Source of the DNA: Sabellastarte sp. h YS-2021 | Lineage: Eukaryota; Annelida; Polychaeta; Sabellida; Sabellidae | Assembly (NCBI GenBank): GCA_964017235.1 | Contig: OZ024929.1 | Span: forward strand, 28,703,464 to 28,767,463 | Reading direction: 5' to 3' | Length of the DNA: 64,000 bases | Part shown: positions 51,801-63,800 of the stretch, piece by piece | Layout of the letters: each line of letters starts with the position of its first letter | Position numbering within the stretch: the first letter of the stretch is position 1 | Notes under the pieces: model-generated | The model's database searches: none | What the model was told of the DNA's origin: nothing | What the model saw: the letters and a program-made list of their open reading frames with translations, nothing else | Program-made: the position numbers and the translations under genes

Positions 51801-54800
51801 CTACACCTTACAGTTTCTGAGATACAGCCCGGACAAACTTTTTCCCGCCGCCAGCCCGCCCACCCATCCGGACACCATGGGTGAAAACAATACCCCGACA
51901 GCCCTTAAGGGCTGTGGGGTAAAAATTATATTTGAGGGATGTTCTAGGTCATTAATCCAAGGTTGTGGGTGTGAAATGAGAGCAAGACATTAAGTGGAGA
52001 ACATTGAATTGAGAAGTTGAGTTTTCAGATGTTTCCAAAAGGATATGCCTAAGGTACTGGTTCCAAAATGTTGGTGCATCATGACAAAAGGACAAAGAAA
52101 ATTGTTTGTGAAATTGTTTGTGTAAAAAGAGGGTATTTGAAGGAACTTAACACTTGGACAACTTCAACTGGTAGTTCTAGACAATTTGGACTGATGGCAT
52201 TCTTCTTTGAGATGTACTAGTTGGCCATGTTTTAAAATTTTGTATGTGATCAGCCCCATTTTGACCTGTACCCTATGGACCTGATGAAGTTTTTTGTTTA
52301 ATTATGGGGTGATGTGGGGCAACCTGAAGAATAGAGTCACTGCCCTGTAGAGTAAGCCTAACCATGCTGCAGTCTCCTGAATTTGGGATGTGTGAGGGAG
52401 GCAAAAAAGGTGATTACAGTAGTCCAAATGACTGCTTGCTTGAGCTTTTGCCTGGACTGATGCACTGGGGTCTAGTATGTTATGAACCCTGAATAAATAC
52501 GGATTTAAACAGACATATTTATGAGTAGTAAGCCAGGTGTGGGAATTTATGTGGTGAAATAGTTTAGTGCTTTTATCTGGGGAAACAAGATGTGCATTCA
52601 CACACAACATAAAGGAGTGACAGTCTGTCCATCAAAATATCTAGCCAGTTTTGTACAGATGCACAGTATACAGCAGATTGAAGGAGAATTTACAATACAT
52701 ATAAATATCTTTAACTTTAAACATGTCTTTCCCTCAATCAGATTAAAATAGTACTGAATGATCTTGAAAAATTTTACGGCAAATTAAAAACAATAATTTG
52801 GCTTCAGTGGATTTAAAATCCCATTGGAATTTAATTTTGTTTGTGACAATTACTGGTTACTTTGAGCTGAATTTGAACCAATGAGCATTAAGGTAACAGT
52901 CACATGATCAATTGTCAAGCTTGTTACCAACTCTACCATAAACATACGAGTATTGTCAATTACATGTTAACATGAAACATTTAACTGAAGTGCATCAATG
53001 TATTGGGTATCACACCAGTACTCACTGGGGTGTTATTGTTCACGTTATGGTTTGCAAGGTATGTTTAATTTGGTGTAGCAGAAATCTGACCGTAAGGAGG
53101 GCTTAACCTTAACCGTTATATGTGGTTATATGAAAAATCTAGTTGAATAAAGCTTTGGCATTTCCATACATAACAACATCATATTTGGTACAGTTCAGAA
53201 AATCTGGTAAATATTATATATCATGTCTGAAAGAAAAATAAATAACCCAATTTTTTTTTCTGGTTTGCTTTTATTTATATAATGACTTTAATATCTTTAA
53301 TTTTATGAATTAATGCCAACTAAAGAATGATAAAGCTGCAAAATGATGTCTGATGTCAAAGGGGATTTGATTATAATGAAAATATTGTAAGAAAAGCTAT
53401 ACAGTAAAAAGTATACACATATTGGTGCAATGTATTTGTGTACATGTAAAAATATATTACAGTGTCTCCTTATACAAATAACAGAATTTTTACCTTTTTT
53501 CAAAATGTTCAATAAGATTGGCTTCTTTGCTGAAATTTGTTTATTATCATAAGAAGTGGATATGTGTTTGACAAAAATGTTGGCAAGTACACTGAAAATA
53601 ATCTAGGCACTTAAACTTAAGACCTTTTTTTTATTTTGTTGACTTGTCAAAAAGATCATTTACTAGTCGAGTTTTGACAATCATATTGATTAACCTTCAC
53701 TGGGCCATGGAAACGTCTCTGATTATTCATATGGCTCACTTTGATAAATACATACACTTTCGCAAATTTCAACAAGTAAAATGAAAAACATTTATGAAAC
53801 ATTAAACAAAGGAGGATAGTTTTCTGTCAGTTTGGGACTACAAACTTTTCAATGATCTTAGTATTTTGTTCTGTCCAATAATTTCTGACAATAATATCAC
53901 TACAGACACTAAATGTTTGGGAATTATATCACTTAATTTTGATATGAAAGAAGACAACCTGTGTATTTACCTAGTGCCTGACACCTGAACTCTGCCTGTT
54001 CACCTGCAGACACTGTGACTTCATCAGGTACCACTGAGGCTGTCAGATAACGCCTCTGTCTGTTAATGTCATTGGATGAACCCCTCACCACTACAACAAA
54101 GCCACAAACATTCATCACATTGAAACCAGTTGAAGTAAATCTCTATCCAGTAGAAAACACTTTGAAATAGAAAGCCATATGAAATCCCTATATAGTTTTT
54201 CTCAGTGATACTTATTCTGTTATCTGGAATTCTGGATAAGGCAGGAATTTTCTGGTCTCTTGAAATTCTAGTGAACAGGCTTGAGATGAAGTTAATTGTT
54301 CAACAAAGCAGTCTTTAATTGCTAAAGCTTATATCAATGATACAGTGATAACATACATTGTTATTTTAATCATTAATTCCATGTAGAATATCTGCATCCT
54401 GTTACCTGTACCTTATACACTTGTTATAAGTGACTCACATTTCCTCTTGCCCAGTGTCTTGCACCTGTCTTACATGTTCTTACCTGCTACCTGTACACAC
54501 AGTTATCAGACACATGCACTTTTACTTGCCTGTGATCTGTATAATTATATTCTTGCCTGTGAGCTGTATATATTCTTACCTGTAACTCAACCCCATTCTT
54601 ACCTGTGACTTGCACGCTCTGTTCTGACTGTCCGTTGGCATTGTTTGCTCTGCAGGTGTAGTATCCTGCGTCTTGTGGTGTGACAGAGTTGATAGTGAGT
54701 ACTGCTGATCCATACTGATCTTCTCTCGCTGCAACATCTAGGGAACGAGTTGGTGGCACCCAGTAGACGGTTGGCAGCGGGTCGCCATCGGCAACACACT

Positions 54801-57800
54801 CCAGACGGAGTGGCTCACCAATTCTCACAGTGTAGTCACCCCGTGGCTTGATGGAAACTCGTGGCAAACCTATGTGTGTATTGAAGAACCACTTAGTCAA
54901 TCCTCAAATTTTCAGGCCCTATTTGTCTAACTTGGCATCTGTGATCATTGTTCAAACTGTTGTTTCTCAACAAAGGTAAACAAAGCAAAACATTTCACAA
55001 AGTACACAAAAATACAAAAATCTTAACATGATATGAACTGACCTTAAACAGAGACTCAAGGTCAAATATTTGCAAATTTATTGGGCAGATATATATCTTA
55101 CATACGCATTACCCAAAACAAGATCCAAGCTGCAACATCCAAAAATTGAACCACAATGACAAAATATTGCCACAAATGGACTTTTTGCAAGGCTGTCATT
55201 GACCTTGATATTGAAGGTCAAGGTCAAAAACAATCCTAAAAGCCCATGCCTATTTATATCAATATATCAAATTTGAAAGCTCTGACACACATTTTTGTTT
55301 GAGTTATTGTGTCTGAACTGAAATCTGCTTTGGCAAGCTGAAAACCAACTTACATCTGACTTTTGAAGTGGGAGCTACCTCTTTGAAGTATTAATATATT
55401 TTGTTTCAAATAACATGCATTTTAAAATTTCATCAATTAATCTTAATTTTTTTTTTACTTCAGTAGCAAGGAGTTCAATATGGTCATATTACCCTGAACG
55501 ACTAGTGTTGCTGTCATGGAGACAGTTCCAGCTTCGTTTGTGGCTGTACAGATGTAGGCTCCCTGCTCAGCACCTGTAGCTCCAGTGAACCTGATCACCC
55601 GGTTATCTGTGAATACCTCAGTGTTACTGGTAAAGTCTTCTCCATTTGCTCTGCAAAAGAGGATTAACTCGCAATTTTCATTTCCTTGGGAGTATATTTG
55701 CACACAATATTTCCCTTAATGAATCTAATTGACTGACTACTGTAACATAACCATCTTATGATTGTTTTGATGAAGATTTTGATGACATAATGAAATATAA
55801 CGGAGTAGTATCTTGCATCCACTGTTATTGGTAAACAAATATGGCACCCCTGGATGTACATCTGCATAAATGTGATTTGCTACATAACTGTTAAATATAC
55901 ATGTAAATAAGGTAATCACAGGCATACTCTCAGATTACAGATTTGGACCATTTCTCTTTATTACACTTTCTGCAGTGATGAAAGACATTTCCCAATAATT
56001 ACCTACTATATTTGTACATATTACAAAATCAGATGACAGACCTTCTGACAGATTACTGACCTAGACCAGACAACTTCGGGTTCTGGAATTCCTGCAGTCA
56101 CTCTGCACTGGAACAAGGCACTTGATCCCTGTGGGATGATGACTGTCTCTTGAGGATACATCTCCAGACGTGGAATTTCTCGTCCTGAAAATACATGGAA
56201 AACAATGTACTCCCTGAAAAACAACTCAAAATATTATACAGGGAGTAACATTTCTTGTGCTAAGAACACATGCAAAGCATTGAACAATAGGATGTAGAAA
56301 CATTCACCCAATAAAACTACATGAAATATTGTGGTGGGGTTTATCAGCTGACACAGGATATGATTGCAATGGTAAGATTTTCAATGCAACAAAAACTAAC
56401 AGAAATATGTAAATTATCTTTCTAATTATCTTAAGAACATATTTGTAATTATTAATGAGATATCAACAAAGAATCAGCAATTGTTGACGAATTGGAAAAT
56501 TTAATAGTAAATTAAATTTTTATAAGTTAATACCTTACCTAGTGGACAGATGCATTTGTCCGGCGCTCTGCCGGTCACGCCAAACGTTAGAAAAAAACGT
56601 CCTGAGCTGGGCTCTGGCCGGGACCGGTAGTGTCCTGTTCACTCGCCAGGTGGCTGTACAGCCTACCTGCCGGTATACTGCGCATGCGTGCGCATGCGCT
56701 CTTCCTCTTTTTGTTGTCTATCTTAAGACCCCTTGTTGGTTATGATAGCGGGGAAGGTAGGGTGGGACTCCCCCTGTCCACTAGGTAAGGTATTAACTTA
56801 TAAAAATTTAATTTACTATTAAATTTTCCATTTTATTGCGTTAATACAACTTACCTAGTGGACAGATGCAGAATGACTACCCATTGGATGGGGGGTAGCC
56901 AAACAAGGGGAATCCATATAGACAATAGTATAACGGGTGTGTCTGGTACTGGTTAAATAAACCAACTTTTAAAGGACCAAAACACCCTTGCCCCCCCCCT
57001 GATTTTTCCTAAGAGGAAACAGCCTGTGCACCAATTCGAGCCGAAGGTGCAGGAAGACTAATGAGGGCATGAACTAACAAATTCATGAATGAGGAAGAAG
57101 AACAGGAGCAAAGAAACACCATCCTTGAGAAGCTCCTGGATCCACTTTGGATCATGGCAATCCAGTAGCAAAGGATAGTGGAGGTTTTTTTTTTTTTTTT
57201 TTTTTTTTTTATATATACACTAAACCCAAAAAACATGTGTACACTATATACAGTCAGTAATAAGACTATTACTGATGTTCGTGGATCTGCTGAGCAGCTA
57301 CCACAGGACCTAGGTGGTACAACTCTGAATCTGCCCAGGCTAGGTCCTTCAGGTAGAATTGTGTAAAAGTGTTGTGGGCCTTCCAATGGCAAGCTGATAG
57401 GATCTGCTCCAAGGAAACCCCGCCCTGAAAGGCTTTGGATGCGGCAAAGGCCCGCACATCATGAGCTCGAACTTGATGTATAGTTTGAGCCTCATGATCG
57501 GACAGCTGATAACACAACAACACAGTTTGCTTGATCCAGGAAGAGACAGTAGCCGGAACAATGTCCTTCTGAAAACTCTTCCGGAAAGACACAAACACCA
57601 GATCTTTGCCCGAGCGTAAGTCCTTGGTTCTGTCTAAATAATAACGCAAGGCTCTGACCGGGCAAAGAGACTTGTCCTCCTTGAGGGACCTGTCCAATGA
57701 TGGAGCCAACGCGGGAATGACAACCGGTGCCACAGCAGACGGTCCGTCCCGCGCTAGCTGATTCTTCGACAGAAAACTGGGAGAGGGATATAGGGAGACC

Positions 57801-60800
57801 TGACTCCAGTTCTCCTGATGCCTGATGTTGCGGTATAACCATGCATGGATCTCGCTCCGCCTTTTACCGGAACCCAAAGCCAAAAGGAAAACCGTCTTAA
57901 AGGTCAAATGTTTAAGCGAGGCCTTCCGCATGGGTTCGAATGGAGCTTTAGTTAACTGGTGGAGCACTAATGAAAGATTCCACGTAGGAATTCCCCGCCT
58001 GCCTTTCGGCTTGTCTCTATGGAAACTGTCCAGCAAGCGAGTCAGGCTTTCATCCTTGCCAAAATGGACCGGGTCGTTACCCACCATGTCGGCAATAGCC
58101 GTTCTGTAGCCTTCTATAGTACTGGGTTGTAACTGTCTCTCATTAAAAAGATACAACAAAAAATCGGCCACCTGTTTCAGAGAGGGCGCCCTGAAGTCCA
58201 CCTGGTTGGAGTCGCACCACTTAACAAAAATGGTCCACTTTGACTTATAGACCGCTCTGGTTGAACTTCTCTGAGGAGCTTCAATTCTTGCTGCCACCTC
58301 CTCAGAAAACCCTTGTCGCCTGATGGACGAGGCTCTAGGAGCCAAGCATGCAGATTCAGATGATTCAAGTTCCTGTGGAGAAGGCCGTTGAACGGTTGAG
58401 TTAACAGGTTCCTCTCCAAGGGAAGACTGAAGGGAATTTGACTTGATAGACTGATCAGATCCCAAAACCAAGGCATGTTGGGCCAACCCGGAGCGATTAA
58501 GATCATTCTGTGAAAGCCCTGATTGACCAGTTTGGACGTGACCTGATTGAGAAGGGAGACTGGAGGAAAGGCGTACACGTCCAGGTTGCTCCATGGTAGA
58601 CTGAGAGCATCCACCGCCCAAGCTGTCGAATCCGGAACTGGAGAGACAAACTTGGGAAGCTTGTGATTGAATCGGGTGGCAAAAAGATCTATCTGCGGCT
58701 GGCCCCAGTTGGAGCACAAGCGATTGAACACCTGTTGAGACAGGCACCACTCGGTCTGGATAACCTGGTTGTGCCGGGATAGCTTGTCTGCTATGACATT
58801 CAAGCGACCCGGAATGTGCCTGGCCCGCAGAATTATCTTCCTGGGATGACACCAGGCTAGAAGCCGCCAAAGTAGGGCACAGAGAGACCCTGATTTCATA
58901 CCGCCCTCTTTGTTGATGTAAGACACTACAGTCGTGTTGTCGGTTGCTATGAGGACAATCTGTCCCCTGCACTGCTTCTCGAAACTCCTGAGAGCCAGAA
59001 GAACTGCCTTGAGTTCCAAGAAGTTGATGTGGAGGCGACTTTCGGTTTCTGACCAAACGCCTCTTGCTATGGATCCCCCTAAGTGTGCGCCCCAGCCTTC
59101 GTTTGAGGCGTCTGTAAAAATCTGTAGGGCGTGCTGAAGAGGGTGCAAGGGTTGCCCTTTTAGCACATTGGTCTCGTCCAACCACCATTCCAGGTGTGGG
59201 TGAAGAGACAGGGGAACCGGAATAATCTTTTCCAAGCTCTCCGGCACATGCCAGTGTCTTTTTAGATGCCATTGCACCGGTCTCATGTGAAGCCGGCCGG
59301 CCCACACTTGCTTTTCCGTGGCAGTAAGTAGCCCGATGAGGGACATGAACTGCCGGACTGAACAACAGTCCCTGCCTTTGATGAACTGTAGTTTCTGCTG
59401 AAGAGCGACCCATCGGTCCTGAGTGGGCAACACTCGACCGGACAGCAGGTCGAACCGGTAACCTACGAAATTAAAAACCTGTTGAGGTTGAAGCTCCGAT
59501 TTCTCCATGTTTACCACCCACCCTAGTTCGTGGCACAGGGCCAAGAGGGTCTGGGTATGTAATTGGCAGGTTTCCTGGTCCGGGGCTCTGACTAACCAGT
59601 CGTCGAGGTACTGGTGGATCCGGATACCCCGTGCTTGAGCCATCAGTTTCACCTCCTTGACTACCTTGGTGAATTCCAGAGGAGCTGTGGCGAGCCCGAA
59701 AGGAAGGGCCGTGAATTGATAAGCTTTTCTTCCTAGAAAAAACCTGAGGTACTTTCGTGATCTTTGACTGATAGGGATATGAAAGTAAGCGTCGCTGAAA
59801 TCCAGTGACGTTACCCACTCCCCCTTTTGGAGAGACAACCTTATTGTTTCCGGAGTTTCCATTTTGAAGGTGCCTGGTTTCAAAAAGAGATTGAGATGGC
59901 TGAGGTCCAAGATAGGTCTCCATCTCTGATTCGGTTTTGGCACCAGAAAGAGGCGGTTGTAAAAGGCCAGGGAGGATCTGATGATGACCTTTTCGACTAC
60001 CAACTTGTTTATGAGGTCCGTTACCGCCTGATACAAGGCTTTGCTTTTGTCGGGGTGAGCATAACCACTCTTGATCACCGGGGATCGGGTCAGAGGTGGT
60101 CTGATTTTGAAGGGTAGCGTGTATCCCTCTTGTAAAATCGAGACCACCCTTGGATTCGCCCCCAGACTGAGCCAAACTTGCCAAAACTTTTGCAGTCTTC
60201 CCCCTACAGCCAAACTTGGGACAACATTGGGGACATTTGGAACATGTGGGGCAAAAAGACATTGACTTGCACAAAAAACACCTTTCACATCTTTTATTTT
60301 TCTCTTTGGTATACAGGGACTTAAACCTTTCTTTTGCGGTTGCCCTTGGAAACAAACAGAATGAGCATGATCTACAGCAAGATAAGACACATTTTGAGAA
60401 GGTAAACTTGGTGTCTGATGAAAAGTCTTTGAACATGGACTGTCTATTACTACTGAGCTTACAGTCTTTTCTAAGATCCTGTTGTCCAACTTTGCCATTA
60501 CTGATGTTGAGGGAGTTGGACACAATAGGTAATTGTCATTTATATTGCTTGTAACCTCTCGATTTAGAGAAACGGGGGTTGGAACCACGTCCTCTGCCAC
60601 GACCGCGGCCTCTATTCCTGCTAAACTGTCTCCAAGCCTGACGGTCCTGATCTCCGGTACCGGTATGCCTACTGTCTCTGCTATCATAGGGACGGTACCT
60701 ATGAGAAGATCTCCATCCGGTCTGTTGGGCAGCACCCGGACCGGGCCTGGGAACAGAACCGGATGAGTGATGACTTGTAATATCTTGTTCCGCTGTGCGG

Positions 60801-63800
60801 ATAACTGCATCAGGGAAAAGTCCATGTCCGAATAACGGGGCATTTCTCAACTAGTTATAGGTATCAGGTTTAATGCCATTCTTGACGTGGTCAAGGTAGG
60901 AATCCCTACGCAGCAAAATCAAATTGGACATGTGCACAAAAAGACTGTCCGCTAGGTGCTGGAGTGCAGTGCCCATGGCCACAGAAACATTCTGGTGAAA
61001 AGCAGAGAGGTCCTTCAAGTCTGATAGAGCAGCGGATACCTCCTTGGGAGCTTTTCCCTTGTTAATCCTAGTATGAAGCATGTTGATATGACCAGTCATG
61101 CGTTCCTGCAACTCACTGGTGCAACGGTTAAACCCTGCCGCATGATTAACAATGTAAGAATTCTCCCGGGCGCACTTCTCCCACCGACGCAAGTATTCCT
61201 GTGAAATGGGACGCGAAGGGGGTCCAGTGGCAGGGTAAGCAGATGCTTTGATAATGCGAGGGAATTGGGAATTCACCTTTGCCTCTGAGTTGTGCCAGCT
61301 AAACAAAGTCTTTCCAGGCCTATGCGGCCCCTCCGGTCTAATCATATGCATCTGGTACCATCTATTTTGCGACTTCGGTACCTTGACAAACTGATCTTTT
61401 TTCAGTCCAGCTGAGTCCTGGGAACGTGAAGGGTACCCCTCCGCCACCACTGTGTTCAACTTCTCTAACTTCTGACAAAGCCAGTCGTCCGGTGGCATGG
61501 CTACAGAGATGCGGGCAGGCCTCTTTGGCAGTTTCCCCTTCCAGGGGTTATTACTCTTATCAGGCTCACTGAGGTCGCTTTCAAAAGTGGGGATATGACT
61601 CCATCCCATAAAGGAACGGATGGACCTAACTGTCTCTCTGTAATTCATATCCTCCGTTTGTTCAGGCCGGTCCAAGGTATCAGAAGATATCTCCCCCTCA
61701 TAAGAAATCTGGTCGTCGGATAAACTGGCTTCAGAAGGAGGAGGGCCAATGTCCAAATTATCCGGCTCCGGTGGAGCCCGGTAAGCATCTGAAACAGAGG
61801 AATCCCCAAAGAGAGATGAGACAGTATGATCTACTGGAGGAACTTGACCGGATGAACCGGGTTGAGCAAAACCTTGACCGGTTGCACCGGGAAGAAAGAG
61901 ACCTGACTGTTCCGGGTCGGAACCAACAGAGGAAAGTGGAGCAGGCTTAGACTTCGATTTTTGTACAACCTCCGGACCGGAGGAGACTTGATCTTGAGCC
62001 GGTGGTTTAGCCGGGACCGGTGCAGATTTAACCTGAGGAGGGCCCACATCAGGAGAGGGAGAAACTTGTCTCTTTTTTGAATGTTTATCGTCCTTATGGT
62101 CCTTGCGGGATTTGCGTGACTTCTTTTCTTTAACATCCCTTTCTACACTCTTACTAGCCTGTTGTTTGTCACCCTCACCTTCTGCCGGGAACTCCACCGG
62201 ACCGGTGAGCCGGGCAGAAGGGGGAATAAAAGGAGTGTCTGAAATGGCAGCATGGGAAGGCATATGCTGAACAGAAGATTTGGGGGTAGAGAAAACGTTG
62301 CCCCTGGAGAGTAAGGCCTCAAACCGGGCGAATTGTTCAGCCCATTGATCTGACATCTTTTGGAGTTGATCAGAGGTAACAAAAGCAGAACTGGAAGACT
62401 CCGGCTGCGCATGCGCAGGGGGTTGAGAGGCAGAAGGAGATGGTTGAAAAACAGGCTCTGTATCCTCAACAGAAGCAATAACTGTTACCTGATCCGGAGA
62501 CACTAAAACCCCCGCCTTTTTGTCCTTGCGTATCTTGTATGTAGGGGTGGCTAGCATATCCTTCTGGGTATCCGTGAAACCATCACAAATAACACACGAT
62601 TTCTTAGCAACACAGTCATCATCCCCAATGCCCTTGTCACGGCATCTGGCACAGCGTTTGTGCAAATCAAAAGAGGCCATAATATGACCGCATACGCCTC
62701 GCCTCTGTCCTTTTTTATCTCCAGGGGATGCCATGATATATAAGCACAATTACTCACTACAAATTTACCAAGAATTCACTTGTAAAACACATAAAAAAAT
62801 TAAAATAGTTTCTCTTAAACTTCAAGCGTTTGAAATCCTCACGCGCCAAACAAAAAGAGGAAGAGCGCATGCGCACGCATGCGCAGTATACCAGCAGGTA
62901 GGCTGTACAGCCACCTGGCGAGTGAACAGGACACTACCGGTCCCGGCCAGAGCCCAGCTCAGGACGTTTTTTTCTAATGTTTGGCGTGACCGGCAGAGCG
63001 CCGGACAAATGCATCTGTCCACTAGGTAAGTTGTATTAACGCAATAAAATCATAACGCTAATTATCACCGGGTAATATATAAAACTATGTCATAGTATTG
63101 AGTTCAATAACAGTATGTGGTGGAGAATAAAATCTTATACGTCCAAAATATATTCATTCAACACGATATATTCATGAAAACACTCACGCTCCACTTCCAC
63201 AATAGCGGAGGCCTGGGCTCTGCCTGCTACATTCTCCGCTAAACACACATACAAGCCCCTATCCGCTGCTGTGGCTTGAGTGATCCTCAGTATATTTCCC
63301 TGCACACGATGGTTTCTGCCCAGCTCCCCTCCAGAACGGGACCATCTGATGGAGGGTGGAGGCAGACCAGTCACACTGCAAGTGAGGGTGGCGGTGGTGT
63401 CCTGCGTGACAGTCTGACGCTCAGGTTCAATAACTGCAGTGGGAGGCTCCGCTGTGTGTACAGATAGGTAAATATGTACTGACTTAGTTACATATTTACA
63501 GAAATAGTTAATTATACACAACACAAATATGCATTGATAAAATAAACATTCTTATAAGTACAATATTAATGGAAATAATCAAAATCTTCTAATAATACTC
63601 ACTTAATCACCAAAACAGGAGTCCAGTCTGCTCTGTTTTCATATTTATTCATTAAACTTAAAATAATCACACTGATAGCAGAGGGATATAACTAATATTC
63701 ACTGCAATGTTCAGTAAATAAACAGTGAATTCTTTACAAGTAGAATCCCATTACCCCTAGGATGAAGTTCAAGTTATGTACAATTTTTCTTATATCAACA

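Larger units (their letters stand above)
46442..51919. mobile_element. Outer hairpin-ended repeat, interrupted by a second element
   Basis: 46442-46703 holds about 1.8 units of the 145-bp repeat also seen at 23.5 kb; 51113-51919 continues the same repeat after the insertion (AATAAGGGAGATATAGGCAC). It then has a roughly 140-bp AGGTCA-rich array and ends in a hairpin (ACAGCCCTT/AAGGGCTGT, 51898-51915) plus GGGGTAAAA. The left boundary is uncertain. Confidence 0.55.
56493..63049 (-). mobile_element. DIRS-type tyrosine recombinase retrotransposon, element C, apparently intact
   Basis: 6.56 kb with inverted terminal repeats (56493-56716, 62850-63049) and internal complementary region (56774-56870). 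Three long uninterrupted ORFs on the minus strand: gag-like, RT/RNase H, tyrosine recombinase. The terminal repeats differ at only about two positions over 165 bp of their shared part, which points to a recent insertion. It sits in an intron between two Ig domains, in the same orientation as the gene. No target duplication, as expected for recombinase-mediated insertion. Confidence 0.95.

Noticed and set aside
59471..60523. 350-codon minus-strand ORF overlapping the RT ORF
   Set aside because: Third-frame shadow of RT/RNase H. It contains Cys-rich runs but no motif, and I do not see it in elements A or B.
60071..60766. Plus-strand ORFs of 64-112 codons opposite the DIRS C RT gene
   Set aside because: Antisense shadows of a GC-richer coding region; no independent motifs.
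56493..63049. LTR retrotransposon or endogenous retrovirus
   Set aside because: Terminal repeats are inverted, there is no protease, DDE integrase or target duplication, and a tyrosine recombinase is present.
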